Of a stretch of DNA of 64,000 bases, positions 33,986-44,850 are shown one piece after another. The notes beneath the pieces were generated by a model that was not told where the DNA came from, made no database searches, and saw only the letters and a list, made by a program, of their open reading frames with translations. The first letter of the stretch is position 1, and each line of letters begins with the position of its first letter. This stretch comes from Piliocolobus tephrosceles (Eukaryota; Chordata; Mammalia; Primates; Cercopithecidae). The stretch covers positions 25,361,189 to 25,425,188 of the forward strand of contig NC_045452.1 in assembly GCF_002776525.5 (NCBI RefSeq). The letters are read 5' to 3'. Position numbers and translations under genes: made by a program.

Positions 33986-35035
33986 CCCCATCTATCCATC
34001 CATCCCCCATTCATCTATCCATCCCTCCCTCCATCCATCCCTCCGTCCATCCATCCCTCATCTATCCATGTATCCATCCATCCCCCATCCACCCATTTAT
34101 CCATCCCTCATTCATCCTTCCATCCCTCCATTCAACCCCCATCCATCCATCCATCCCTCATCCATCCATCCCTCCATCCCTTCATTCATCCCCCATCCAT
34201 CCATCCCTCCATTCACCCCCCATTCATCCATCTGTCCCCCATCCATCCATCCTTCCATCCATTCCCCATCTATCCTTCCATTCATCCATCCCTCCCTTCA
34301 TTCATCCCTCCATCCCTCCATTCATCCCTCCATTTACCCCCATCCATCCCTCCATCCCTCCATTCATCCATCCATCCCTTCCTCCTTCCTTTCCTCCCTC
34401 TTTCCATCCATCCACCCTTCATCCTTCCCTTTCTCTCATCCATCCATCCAATCTACAGACACCACTGAGTACCTCCCATGGTGGTGGGAGCAGCAATAGA
34501 TTTAGGAGGTAGGATGGCAGTGAGGAATGGATGTGGGGCATGGGGGAGGGACAGCCAAAGATGGCAGGGGAAGTCGGGTGCTGTCATGGAGAAGGGGCAT
34601 AGGAGCAGGAAGAACAGGGCTGAGGAGGGACATGGCGTTCTGTTTGGGACTCATAAGCGGGGGGAAACTTTGGGCTACACAGGGGAGGTGTTCAGTGGAT
34701 AAATAGGCCTGCAGGAGAAACAGTGTCTCTGGAGCCAGATGTGGATCATAAACAAAGATGTGGGGCAGGGGAGACCTCCTAGGGAGTTGTGCAGGGCAGG
34801 GGACAGCCTGGGCCAGACCACAATGTGTCATCTCTTCATGGTGCTCTTCTATTCTCAGACTGACCCCACCTGTCACCTGCCCCTCCAAAAGTCCCCTCCA
34901 CCAGGGTCTCACAGGGGTATACAACAGCCATCCCAGGCCCTGGCTCCCCATCCACAGGCCACAAGGAACCACTCAGTTTGAGGGACCCCGGCTGCTGCTC
35001 TTGGCCAGCATGCATCCCAGCAGGGCTCCTGAGCA

Positions 35036-35331
35036 GGGGCAGGGTGACTCACGCCCGTAATCCCAACACTTTGGGAAGCTGAGTCAGGAGGGTTGCTTGA
35101 GCTCAGGGGTTTGATACTGGGCAACATAGCGAAATCCTGCCTCTACAAAAAAATAAACGAAATTAGCAGGGCATGGTGTCATGTGCCTGTAGTCCTAGGT
35201 ACTTGAGAGGCTGAGGTGGGAGGATTGCTTGAGCCTGGGAGGTTGAGGCTGCAGTGAGCTGGGATCATGCCAGTGCACTCCAGCCTGGGTAACAGAGGGA
35301 GACCCCGTCTCAAACAAACAAACAAACAAAA
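35036..35331 (+). mobile_element. AluJ
   Basis: Sense Alu of old type, with GCTTGAGCTCAGG and a CAAA-repeat tail. Confidence 0.94.
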
Positions 35332-36501
35332 TGTTTTTTTATTTTGAAATACTTCTAATTTTGAGGAAGAGTTGTAAGGCTAATAGAGGGAATTCCTCCA
35401 CACCCTTCAGCCAGTTTCCCCTGTATATTCATGATACATTTATCCAAACTAAGAAATCAACACCAGTACAACACTGTTAAATACAGCCTTTATTTGGATG
35501 TCAACAATTTTGACTAGTGTCCTTTATCTGTTCCAGAATCCAATCCATGATCCCAAGCTGCATTTAGTCATCATGGCTCCCAACTGTCTTCCAGTCTAAG
35601 ACAGTTTCTCCATATTTCCTTGCTTTTGCTGACCTTGGAAGTTTTGAGGAGTGATGGATGAGTATTTTGTGGACTCTCCTTCAGTTTGTGTTTGTCTGCC
35701 ATTTTCTCATGATTAGTCCGGGGTTATGCATTTCCGAGAAAAATCCCATGGAGAGGAAGTTGCCGTCTCAAGCCATCCATCTAGGGTGACGCGAGAGGAG
35801 CAGGACGCATTCCTGGTGATATGCGTCTTGATCCCTTGGTTAAAGTGATGTCTGTGGGTTTCTCCACTGTAAAGATATTCTTCTTCTTTAGCCACGTTCA
35901 ATTTGTTAGGAGCGAGCCACTAGGTCCAGCTCCACTCAAGGAGAGAGGAGTTAAGCCTCTCCTCCTGCAGGGAGGAACATCAAAGGATTTGTGGGCATCT
36001 GTTAGAACCAGCATGGTAATTAATCAATATTTGGGGGAGATGTTGTCAGGCCACGCCAATATCCCATTTCTCCTTCAAGTTTTGCCCACTCACTTTAGCA
36101 GCCGCCAGTCAATCTTGGCTTCAGCAATTGCTACTGTGGTACTCAAGTGGTGACTTTGTTTCCTCATTCCTTCTGCATTTATCCTTTGGAATTCTTCTGT
36201 AAGGAAGATTTGCCCGCTTTCTGCTATTTATGCACTAATCTCACTCTGAACTCACTATTTCATTCTTTAGGTTAGAAACTGATTCTATCATTATCTGTTT
36301 TGTTGCTTCAATGGTTGTAGCTTTGTCCGCTGGAAGCTCTGGTAAGTTGGTTCCTGATTCCTTTTGCTTATTAATTTTACTTCCTTACTTCCAGGCACTA
36401 GAAGATGTTCTAGGCTCCTCTTGTATTTACCTTACCCTGGCCTTGGAATCGGTCATTTGTCCAGAGAGCCCTAGCTCCTTTTACTTAGAAATTCAGATCT
36501 A

Positions 36502-36791
36502 GGGCCAGGTGTGGTAACTCACGCCTGTAATACCAGCACTTTGGGAGGCCAAGTGGGCGGATCACTTGAGGTCAGGAGTTCAAGACCAGCCTGGCCAACG
36601 TGTTGAAACCTCGTCTCTACTAAAAATACAAAAAAATTAGCCAGGTATGGTGGCACACGCCTGTAGTCCCAGCTACTCGAGAGGCTGAGTCAGGAGAGAA
36701 TTGCTTGAACCTGGGAGGCAGAAGTTGCAGTGAGCCAAGATTGTGTCACTGCACTCCAGGTTGGGTGACTGAGACTCCATCTCAAAAAAAA
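36502..36791 (+). mobile_element. AluS inserted in an old L1
   Basis: Sense Alu flanked by AGATCT on both sides; the old repeat resumes at 36792. Confidence 0.94.
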
Positions 36792-37106
36792 GATCTGGGT
36801 GGTAGGTGTGCTGGCTGCAACTTGTGGCATCACTGCTTCTAGGCCTTGTCAGAGACAGAGCTAGGAAATATATTTAGCGTACTAAGCCATTTATGCACAC
36901 ATATTTATCTATCTCTACCTCTATCCAACCACCCACCCATCTCTCTGTCAACCTACTATCATCTATCAATTATCTACCTCATCTCTCCATCCCTGTCTCC
37001 CTATCAATAGACATTAATTCCTACTGATAGCCCCACCTCCCGTCCTGACCCAACAATGCAATCTCAGCAATGCAACTGATTCTTGCCTTTCTACCTTGTT
37101 CATCTG

Positions 37107-37151
37107 TAACTTATTATTATTATCATTATTATTATTATCATTATTATTATT
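37107..37151 (+). repeat. (ATT)n microsatellite
   Basis: ATT units with two ATC interruptions, directly before an antisense Alu. Confidence 0.9.
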
Positions 37152-37434
37152 TGAGACAGGGTCTCACTCTGTCACCCAGACTGGAGTGCAGTGGTATGAT
37201 CTCAGCTCACCACAACCTCCACCTCCTGGGCTCAGGTGATCCTCCTGCCTCAGCCTCCCAAGTAGCTGGGACTACCTATGCACACCACCACAACTGGCTA
37301 ATTTTTGTATTTTTTGTAGAGATGGGATTCCGCCATGTTGTTCAGGCTGGTCTCAAACTCCTGGGCTCAAGAGATCCATCTGCCTCGGCCTCCTAAAGTG
37401 CTGGGATTACAGGCGTGAGCCACTGTGCCCTGTT
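37152..37434 (-). mobile_element. Alu
   Basis: Antisense Alu next to the ATT microsatellite. Confidence 0.93.
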
Positions 37435-38420
37435 GCTCATTTGTAACTTTTTTCTTTGATAGTGGATGGTGAGAAGCCTCGCTCCCACAATTACGATTTA
37501 CTTGTGGATTTGCCCATTCCTAACATACCTACAGTCTATTGCTCATCTTACCCTTGTGAGAAGCAGTTTCCAACCAGTGCAGTGTCCACGTGCAGGCTTT
37601 TCATCTTCAGCTTTATGAAGTTATAGTGGTCAGTTCCTCCCCCATTGCCTTTCTGTATGGTTATGTCATCTGTTTGTAATACAGTTAGATTATTTTGTCC
37701 CTGGTCTGCATTCCATCCTGGGATCCCCTGATCTCTTATTTGCACAAAGTGACGTTCATTCTTCATCGCGTACTGTCATATGGGTTTTGACAAATGCGTA
37801 CAGACTGGTATCCATTATACGATCATGGAGGACAGTTCTTCCATCACCCTAAAAATCCCCCTTTTCAGTCCCTGTGTGGTCAAACTGTCCTACCAGCCAT
37901 GAATGAGTATTCCTACTGGTTCATATCATCACCAGAATTTGAGCTTATTATTTTAAAAAATTGTAGCCATTTGAGTGTGTGTGTGGGTGTTTCACCGTGG
38001 TTTTAATTTCTATTTTCCTAATGACTAATGATGTTGAACATCCTTCATGAGCTTATCATTCACATCTATTCATTTGTGGGAGTCTGTTTAGATCTTTCAT
38101 CTCTTTTTTAAAAAATCAGATTGTTTGTTTTCTTGCTGTTGAGTTTTAAGAGTTCTTTATATTCTGGATACAAGTTTTTTTTTTTTCTCTCTCCCGGTCT
38201 GTGGGTTCTCTTTGTATTCTTTTAACAGTGTCTTTCTTGCAGCAAACTTTAAAAATTCGGATATAGTTCAATTTATCCATTTCTTCTTTTATAGCTTGTG
38301 CTTTTGGTGTCATTTCTAAAAATCCATTTCCCATCTTCAAACCCAAGGTCATGTAGATTTTCTCTCATGCTTTCTTTTAGGAGTTTTCTATAGTTTTATG
38401 TTTTACATTTAAGTCTGTAA

Positions 38421-38773
38421 TTTTTTTTTTTTTTTTTTTTTTTTTTTTGGTTTTTTTCTCTGTCACAGGCTGGAGTGCAGTGGCATGATCTCGGCTCACT
38501 ACAACCTCCGCCTCCCAGGTTTAAGTGATTCTGCTGCCTCAGCCTCCCAAGTAGCTGGGACTACAGGTGTGTACCACTATGTCCAGCTAATTTTGTGTTT
38601 TTAGTAGAGATGGGGTTTCACCATATTGGTCAGGCTGTAATTTTTGTATTTTTAATGGAGATGGGGTTTCGTCATGTTGGCCAGGCTGGTCTTGAACTCC
38701 TGACCGCAGGTGATCCACCTGCCTTGGCCTCTCAAAGTGTTGGGATTACAGGTGTGAGCCACCACACCCAGCC
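38421..38773 (-). mobile_element. Alu with an internal tandem duplication
   Basis: Antisense Alu about 50 bases too long. The block TAATTTTxTxTTTTTAxTxGAGATGGGGTTTC through CAGGCTG appears twice, at 38588-38637 and 38638-38688. Confidence 0.92.
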
Positions 38774-39039
38774 GAAAACTGAATATTTTAAATACTATCG
38801 TTTGGCAGCTGTGGAAGATCCCGTCTCCTCCCCCTTCAATGCCCTGCAAGGATTTGTTGCTGCTCTTTGTTGTAGTTGGTTTTGTTTGTTTAGTGACTTT
38901 TCCATGTGAATTCTTTAAGGTCTGCATTCTCTGTCACATGTGGCCACTGAAGTTTCCTTTCAGTTATTAGCTTGGTGGTCAGCTGATGATGAGACACAGG
39001 TTTCCCTAAACACTTGGAACCAATACATTTTTTGGTCTC

Positions 39040-39330
39040 GCTCACACCTGTAATCCCAGCACTTTGAGAGGCTGAGACGGGCGGATCACTCTCCTGTAGA
39101 CCATCCTGGCCAACATGGTGAAACCCCGTCTCCACTAAAAATAGCAAAATTAACTGGCTGTGGTGGCATGCGCCCGTAATCCCAGCTACTCGGGAGGCCG
39201 AGGCAGGAGAATCGCTTGAACCCGGGGAGGTGGCAGTGAGCCAAGATCGCGCCACTGCACTCCAGCCTGGAGACAGAGCGAGACTCCGTCTCAAATAAAC
39301 AAACTAATAAATAAAATAAAAATAAAATTT
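39040..39330 (+). mobile_element. Alu, slightly 5'-truncated, with an AATA tail
   Basis: Sense Alu lacking its first 15 or so bases, with small internal deletions and an A-rich tail of AAATAA units. Confidence 0.92.
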
Positions 39331-39981
39331 CCCAGTCTCTGCTGAGTGCTCTGAGTGCCTGTCGGGACACACCTTCCACATTTGGCCAGGTGGTGGGCCC
39401 CTCTGCGTCAGCCTTCACTTTCTGCTGGTGCAGAAAGTCAGCCAGAGGTGAGAGTTCAGGGCCTTTTTATGTCTTTTCTGAGCATGCTCACAACCCCAAG
39501 CACATGCACAGCACTGTCCACATTTGTAGCTTTCTAGATTCTCAAGAAAGAGCTTGGTGTTTTTTAAGGCCTCCATGGGATGTTTTATTTCCCAGCTTTT
39601 CCTTTTAAACTTTCTGCATAGCCTTTTGATTGCCCCAGCTGTTATCCATTGCCTTAGGCGGCCACCAAGTTAAAAAACTTTCTTGTTGTTTGTTTGATTT
39701 TACAAATACTCCCTCCTCAACTCGGGGAGAAAGGTTTTTGACACCTGGGCGAGCTCTGAGTTAGGCCCAAAACAGCCAGCCTTGCAAGGGAACCACCATG
39801 CAGGCCAGGCCGAATAGCCACAATATTTTGGTGAAATAGGCTTTGAAGTTGCTCCAGCTCCATTCTGCTCTGTGTGGCGGCCACCACGCTGCACTGGGAA
39901 TGCAGGCTGTTAAATTTTCTAAGGCTGCTGGGGACCTGGAGAGTGGCTGGTTGGACTAGGGAAGTTAAAATGCCACAAGTC

Positions 39982-40288
39982 GGCTGGACGCGGTGGCTCA
40001 CACCTGTAATCCCAGCACTTTGGGAGGGCAAGGTGGGCGGATCATGTCAGGAGTTCGAGACCAGCCTGGCCAACATGGTGAAACTCCACCTCTACTGAAA
40101 ATACAAAAATTAGCTGGCCGTGGTGGTGTGTGCCTGTAGTCCCAGCTACTCGGGAGGCTGAGGCAGGAGAATCGCTTGAACCCGGGAGGTGGAGGTTGCA
40201 GTGAGCCGAGATTGCACCAGTGCACTCCAGCCTGGGTGACAGGGCAAGACTCCATCTCAAAAAAAAAAAAGAGAGAAAAACAAAAAAA
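39982..40288 (+). mobile_element. AluS with target-site duplication
   Basis: Sense Alu flanked by GCCACAAGTC (39972-39981) and GCCGCAAGTC (40289-40298). Confidence 0.95.
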
Positions 40289-40883
40289 GCCGCAAGTCTT
40301 GCCAATGCTCAGCTACTTTTCTTGAATAAGTGCCCCTTCGGTTCCTGCAAGCCTTTGGGTAATTTCTAGAGTTCTCAGAAAAGTTGATCCTGACCATTGT
40401 TGCCAGTTTTCTTGCTGCTGTTTTGGAGGAAAGAACTTTTGGAGGGACTTCCTCTGCCATTTCTGCTGATGTAACCTTCACGGTTCCTTTATCTCCTCTA
40501 TTCACTTGTTAATTTTACCTTTTGCAAGTATATTTTTAAAAGTCTATTTTTAGTGGTTGCTCTATGGTTTATAAATACATTATAAAACAATCTGTTTTCA
40601 ATTATATCATACTGCTTCACATGCAGTATGAGAACCTTTTAACAGTACAATCTGAATTCCTTCTGCCCATCCCTTGTGCTTGTTGTACTTTTAAATCTGG
40701 AGTAAACACATAATGTACTGTGACAGATTTTGCTTTAGATGGCTAACTTTTAAAATAATTTCAGGCATAAAAATAATTTATTTTACCTTCAATTATATCA
40801 CTTCTGATACTCTTCATTTCTTTGATAGATCCAAATTTCTAACTCAATCATATTCCTTCTGCCTGTAGAACGTCCTTTAAATC

Positions 40884-41172
40884 TTTTTTTTTTCTTTGAG
40901 ACAGAGTCATGCTCTGTTGCCCAGACTGGAGTGCAGTGGTGCAATATCGGTTCACTGCAACCTCCGCCTCCTGGGTTCAAGCAATTCTCCTGCCTCAGTC
41001 TCCCAAGTAGCACAGGTGCCCGCCATCATGCCTGGCTAATTTTTGTATTTTTAGTAGAGATGGGATTTCACCATGTTGGCCAGGCTCATCTCAAACTCCT
41101 GACCTCAAGTGATCCACCCACCTTGGCCTCCCAAAGTGCTGGGATTACAGGTGTGAGCCACTGTGCCCGGCC
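40884..41172 (-). mobile_element. Alu inserted in an old L1
   Basis: Antisense Alu with a small deletion in the left arm near AGTAGCACAGG. Confidence 0.94.
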
Positions 41173-41487
41173 TAAAATTTCTTTTATGGTAAGTATGCCG
41201 TCAGTGAGTTCCTTCAGTTTTTGTGTGCCTAGAAAATCCAATGTTTCTCTTTAGTTTTTAAAAGTATGTTGCTGGTTACAAAATTTGAGCTTGATGATTT
41301 TCTTTCAGCACTCTGAAAATGTTATTCCATTGTCTGTTGGCCAGCACGGTTTCGAGGAAAAGCATGCTGTAATTCTTACCCTTGTTCCTCTATAGGTCAC
41401 GTATCTTTTTTCTCTAACTGCCTTCAAAATTTCCTCTTTGTCTCTTTTTTGCAGTAATTTGAATATGATATTCCTAGGGGTGCATGC

Positions 41488-41492
<5 letters not shown>

Positions 41493-41523
<31 letters not shown>
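41493..41523 (+). repeat. (GT)n microsatellite
   Basis: About 15 uninterrupted GT units inside an old L1 segment. Confidence 0.95.
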
Positions 41524-41524
<1 letters not shown>

Positions 41525-41666
41525 CCTCCCAGGTTCTATATGCTTCTGTTCTCTGTAGTTTAGTGTTTGTAACTAGTTTTGGAAAATCCTCTGCCATTAT
41601 TTATTCAAATATTTCTTCTGCTCCATGTTCTCTTTCTTTTCCTCCTGAATTATGTGCATATTAGAC

Positions 41667-41969
41667 TTTTTTTTTTTTTTTTTTTTTTACACAGATCTCA
41701 TCACTCTGTCACCCAGGCTGGAGTGCAGTGGTGCAATCTCGGCTCACTGTAACCTCTGCCTCCCTGGTTCAAGCAATTCTCCTGCCTCAGTCTCCTGAGT
41801 AGCTGGGATTACAGGCACGCACCACTACACCCCACTGATTTTTGTATTTTCAGTAGAGACGAGGTTTCACCATGTTGGTCAGGCTGGTCTTGAACTCCTG
41901 ACCTCATGATCTGCCCACCTAGGCCTCCCAAAGTGTTGGGATTATAGGCATGAGCCACTGTGCCCAGCC
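41667..41969 (-). mobile_element. Alu with target-site duplication
   Basis: Antisense Alu flanked by TATTAGAC at 41659-41666 and 41973-41980. Confidence 0.95.
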
Positions 41970-42599
41970 CCCTATTAGACCATTTTATACTGGCCCACAG
42001 CTCTTATATATTCTGCAATTTTTCCTCACTCTTTTTCTCTCTTCATTTAGGTTTAGATACATGCTATTGACCTATCTTCAAGCTCACTCATTCTTTCCTT
42101 GATTATGTAGAATCTACTGACAAGCCTGTCAAAGGCAATCTTCATCTTTATTACTGTGTTTTTTTTTATTTCTAGCCTTTCTGGTTCTTACCGTTTTCAT
42201 CTCTCTGCTGAAATTGTCTGGTCGTGTCTTTCTTGTCCATTAGAACTCTAACACATAAAACAGTTATTTAAACATTTTTCTAGTGCTTCCAAAATCTGTC
42301 GTCTGATTCTTATGATTGCTTTGTCTTCTCAAACTGTGTTTTTATAATTGCCCTTGGTATACCTCAACATTTTTTGTTGAAAGCCAGACATCTGTACAGC
42401 AGGGCCCAGCAAACTTGCTCTGTGGAGGATCAGATGGTAAATATTTCAGTCTTTGAGGTCCACATACATGCAGTCAGTTGCACTTCTTGTTCTTTTCTTC
42501 CTTATTCTCATTCTTCCTCTTTCTCCTCCTCCTTCTTCAACCCTTAAAAATGATGGACCCACAAGGCTGCTGAACAGGTTCAGACTAATTGTACTGACT

Positions 42600-42745
42600 T
42601 AGCCTCAGGAAGTCAGGAAAGCTTCGTGGAAGAGGTGGCTTTGAGAGTTTTGAAGGAATATTCAGTATTTCCTGAGGAGTACGTGGAAGAATCTGCTGGT
42701 GCCAAGTGTGAAGATATGTAAGAGCCAGCATGGGGAAGCTGGAGT
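42600..42745 (-). mobile_element. L2 fragment
   Basis: AAAGCTTCGTGGAAGAGGTG and GGCTTTGAGAGTTTTGAAGG. Confidence 0.6.
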
Positions 42746-42837
42746 CCGGCACACAGGATGGGATCTGGGCACCCAGTTGGGGCCTCCAATGCTAAGGCAG
42801 GGCATATGGGCAGGGCATCCATCTGCCCTCACCACTC

Positions 42838-43075
42838 AGCCCAAGTCCTGCACATCTATAGTCACTGGGCGCTGACACTGTCCTGTTCCTTAGATCCTGA
42901 GTCCTGCACACCTGTGCTCACCGGATGCTGGCAGTGCCCTGTCCCAGCCTGAGTCCCGCACACCTGTGCTCACTGGGTGCTGATACTGGCCTGTCCCAGC
43001 CTGAGTCTGGCATGCCTGTGTGCACTGGGAGCTGACACTGCCCTGCCTCTGGCCTGAGTCTCAGGCTGAGTCCCT
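42838..43075 (+). repeat. 52-bp minisatellite, about 4.3 copies
   Basis: Units start near 42838, 42897, 42949, 43001 and 43054. Each holds CCTGAGTC, GCACACCTGTGCTCAC and CTGCCCTGTCCCAG-type blocks. Two neighbouring central copies (42897 and 42949) are each 52 bp. Confidence 0.85.
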
Positions 43076-43164
43076 GGCCCTCACAGGCCTTCATTATTCT
43101 GGACTGAAGCCTCTCTTGTGGGAACATCTGCTGCCCACATGCCCAAGTCCCACAGCAAAGGTGA

Positions 43165-43275
43165 CACATGTGGTCCCACCTTTTCTACAGATGAGGACGC
43201 TGAAGGGATGGGGCCTGGTACGAAGTCACACGGAGAAGCAGCTGGGGTCCAGGGCGTCTCTGCCCCGTAGCACTG
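43165..43275 (-). mobile_element. MIR fragment
   Basis: CCTTTTCTACAGATGAGGAC, then AAGTCACACGGAGAAGCAG. Confidence 0.65.
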
Positions 43276-44166
43276 CATGGCCCTGTTGATAAGCCTCCTC
43301 AGGGTCCCCTTCCCTTTCCCTGAACTTGGGGCTGCCTGAGCACCCCGTTCCTCCTGCAGCAGTTCAGGCTGAAATGAGGAGGGAACTAAGGGCAGATGGA
43401 AACAAAGGTGACCCCAGGAAACATCTGGAAATAGAAGGCCTGCATGGGCTGGGCGGGTGCCTCTCCACCCAATCACGCCCATCCAATGCGCAGCTCTGCC
43501 ACGCAGGGAGAGCTCTGCCCACCTCAGGGTGAGGCCTCATTTGGACCCTGTGCAGGGGCAGAGAAGGGGACTTTGGTGGGCAAGGCCTGGGGCCCCGGGC
43601 GGAGAGGAGGTGCTCCCCCCTGCACCCCTCTCCTGCCTGCTGCTCCCCAGTTCCTTGGAGAACCTTCCAGAAAGCGGCAAACACTGCCTGTGTCTCTCAG
43701 CTGCGTCACAGTCCGTGAAAGCTGAGCGACTATTTTCAAACTTCTCTTGTCAAATCTGTCAGTTCCAAGGAAGGGCCCTCTCAGAACTGTCCCTGGTGGT
43801 GGTTACGGCCAGCGGCCACTAGGCTTGGGCTCAGGAAAGCGGAGGGAGGCCCAAAGCTCCAGGGGGTCTCACTCAGGCGTGAGTTGTTCTTCGTGGAGTC
43901 AGGCTGGCCAGCATCCCTGAGCAGGACAGGGATGGGGTGGTCTGTGCCTGTGCCCCTAGGAGCAGAGACACGGCCACCCTGACCACAGCAGGGGGCTCAG
44001 ATGTCCTCTGACCCAGGACCCAGGAAGCTGGGGGTCAAAGGAGGCAGCAGCCCTCGGGTAATTGGGTGCAGGGCCCCAACTGCCCTGGACTGAGGGAGGC
44101 ACCCGGCAGGGGCCATGAACAAAACAAAACCTCTGCAAAGTCCAAGCTTTTAAGAATGTTAGCATT

Positions 44167-44438
44167 GGCCGGGCACGGTGGCTCACGCCTGCAATCCCAG
44201 CACTTTGGGAAGCCGAGGTGGGCAGGTCAACTGAGGTCAGGAGTTCGAGACCAGCCTGGCCAACATGGCGAAACTCTGTCTCTACTAAAAATTCAACAAT
44301 TAGCTACTCGGGAGGCTGAGGCAGGAGAATTGCTTGAACCCAGGGGGCAGAGGTTGCAGTGAGCCGATAGCACCACTTCACTCCAGCCTGGGCAAAAGAG
44401 CCAAACTCCATGTAAAAAAAAAAAAAAAAAAAAAAAAA
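44167..44438 (+). mobile_element. Alu with deleted middle and target-site duplication
   Basis: Sense Alu lacking about 38 bases at the start of the right arm. Flanked by GTTAGCATT at 44158-44166 and 44439-44447. Confidence 0.95.
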
Positions 44439-44644
44439 GTTAGCATTAGTAATTCTTTTATAGTGTCCAGAATCATTCTTGCAAAGACTATTTGTTCAGA
44501 CTAATAAGTGAGAGTGCCCAAGACATAGTGGTAGCACCTGGTGCCTGGAGAGCAAGTATCCTGTGCCAGAAGCCAGGGCAGCCGTGCCTACCCCCGACCC
44601 AGAGAGAGGCGGGCTGGGCTTGGGCCTTGCTTTTTTGAAAATTC

Positions 44645-44727
44645 ATGAAATCCCCAAATTATAGGATTTTATTAGTCTTGACACAGGCCTTGTGGCTGTC
44701 ATACCGCTGGGTGCATGGCAGGGGTGT
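44645..44727 (-). other. EFCAB6: EFCAB6 3' untranslated region (short)
   Basis: A canonical AATAAA on the - strand (complement of 44673-44668) lies about 55 bases after the stop. With usual spacing, cleavage falls near 44645-44655, giving a 3' UTR of only about 75-85 nt. The end is inferred from the signal. Confidence 0.7.
44668..44673 (-). terminator. EFCAB6: EFCAB6 poly(A) signal AATAAA
   Basis: On the + strand this reads TTTATT. It is the first canonical signal after the EFCAB6 stop codon. Confidence 0.72.
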
Positions 44728-44850
44728 CTACTGGAGGAACGCCCGGAGGAAGTCGTTGTAGGAAATTTTTGAAGACAGTGTCTTATCGTAGTACTCCAGA
44801 ATATGGAAGAACTCTTCCTCAGAGAGGTTGATGCTGTACTGTCTCAGGAC
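44728..44850 (-). CDS. EFCAB6: EFCAB6 last coding exon and stop
   Basis: The acceptor is TGTCTTCCAG before 44850. It encodes 40 residues from VLRQYSINLSEEEFFHIL to ISYNDFLRAFLQ and then TAG (complement of 44730-44728). The final EF-hand loop DKTLSSKISYND lacks the loop Gly. The exon is shorter than the other four and carries the 3' UTR. Confidence 0.93.
   Translation of the reverse strand, partial: VLRQYSINLSEEEFFHILEYYDKTLSSKISYNDFLRAFLQ

Larger units (their letters stand above)
32818..34460 (+). repeat. ATCC/CCAT tandem array with two assembly gaps
   Basis: Tetranucleotide units ATCC with CCCC, TCTA and CTCC variants. Runs of 400 N (33162-33561) and 100 N (33886-33985) show that it was not resolved. 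It begins about 410 bases after the MPPED1 poly(A) signal. Long open frames here read as Pro-Ser-Ile-His repeats and are not genes. Confidence 0.95.
35332..42440. mobile_element. Patchwork of old L1M segments
   Basis: AT-rich sequence between the Alus resembles old L1. 37745-38420 is the reverse complement of ORF2. 35340-36500 and 36792-37100 look like one old L1 region (TTTCTCCACTGTAAAG, GAGCTAGGAAATATAT). 40300-42440 recalls another (AGTGGTTGCTCTATGG). Subfamilies were not assigned, and parts of 38775-39980 may be another family. Confidence 0.65.
32430..44640. other. Intergenic region between convergent MPPED1 and EFCAB6
   Basis: This 12-kb interval between the two poly(A) sites has no gene. 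It holds the ATCC array, an old L1 patchwork with at least eight Alus, a 52-bp minisatellite and an Alu near 44.2 kb. The stretches 34465-35030, 42440-42600 and 43280-44155 are otherwise plain single-copy sequence. Confidence 0.85.

Noticed and set aside
32616..34499. Open frame of over 600 codons of Pro-Ser-Ile-His repeats
   Set aside because: It is translation of the ATCC array, spans two N gaps, and similar frames exist in other phases.
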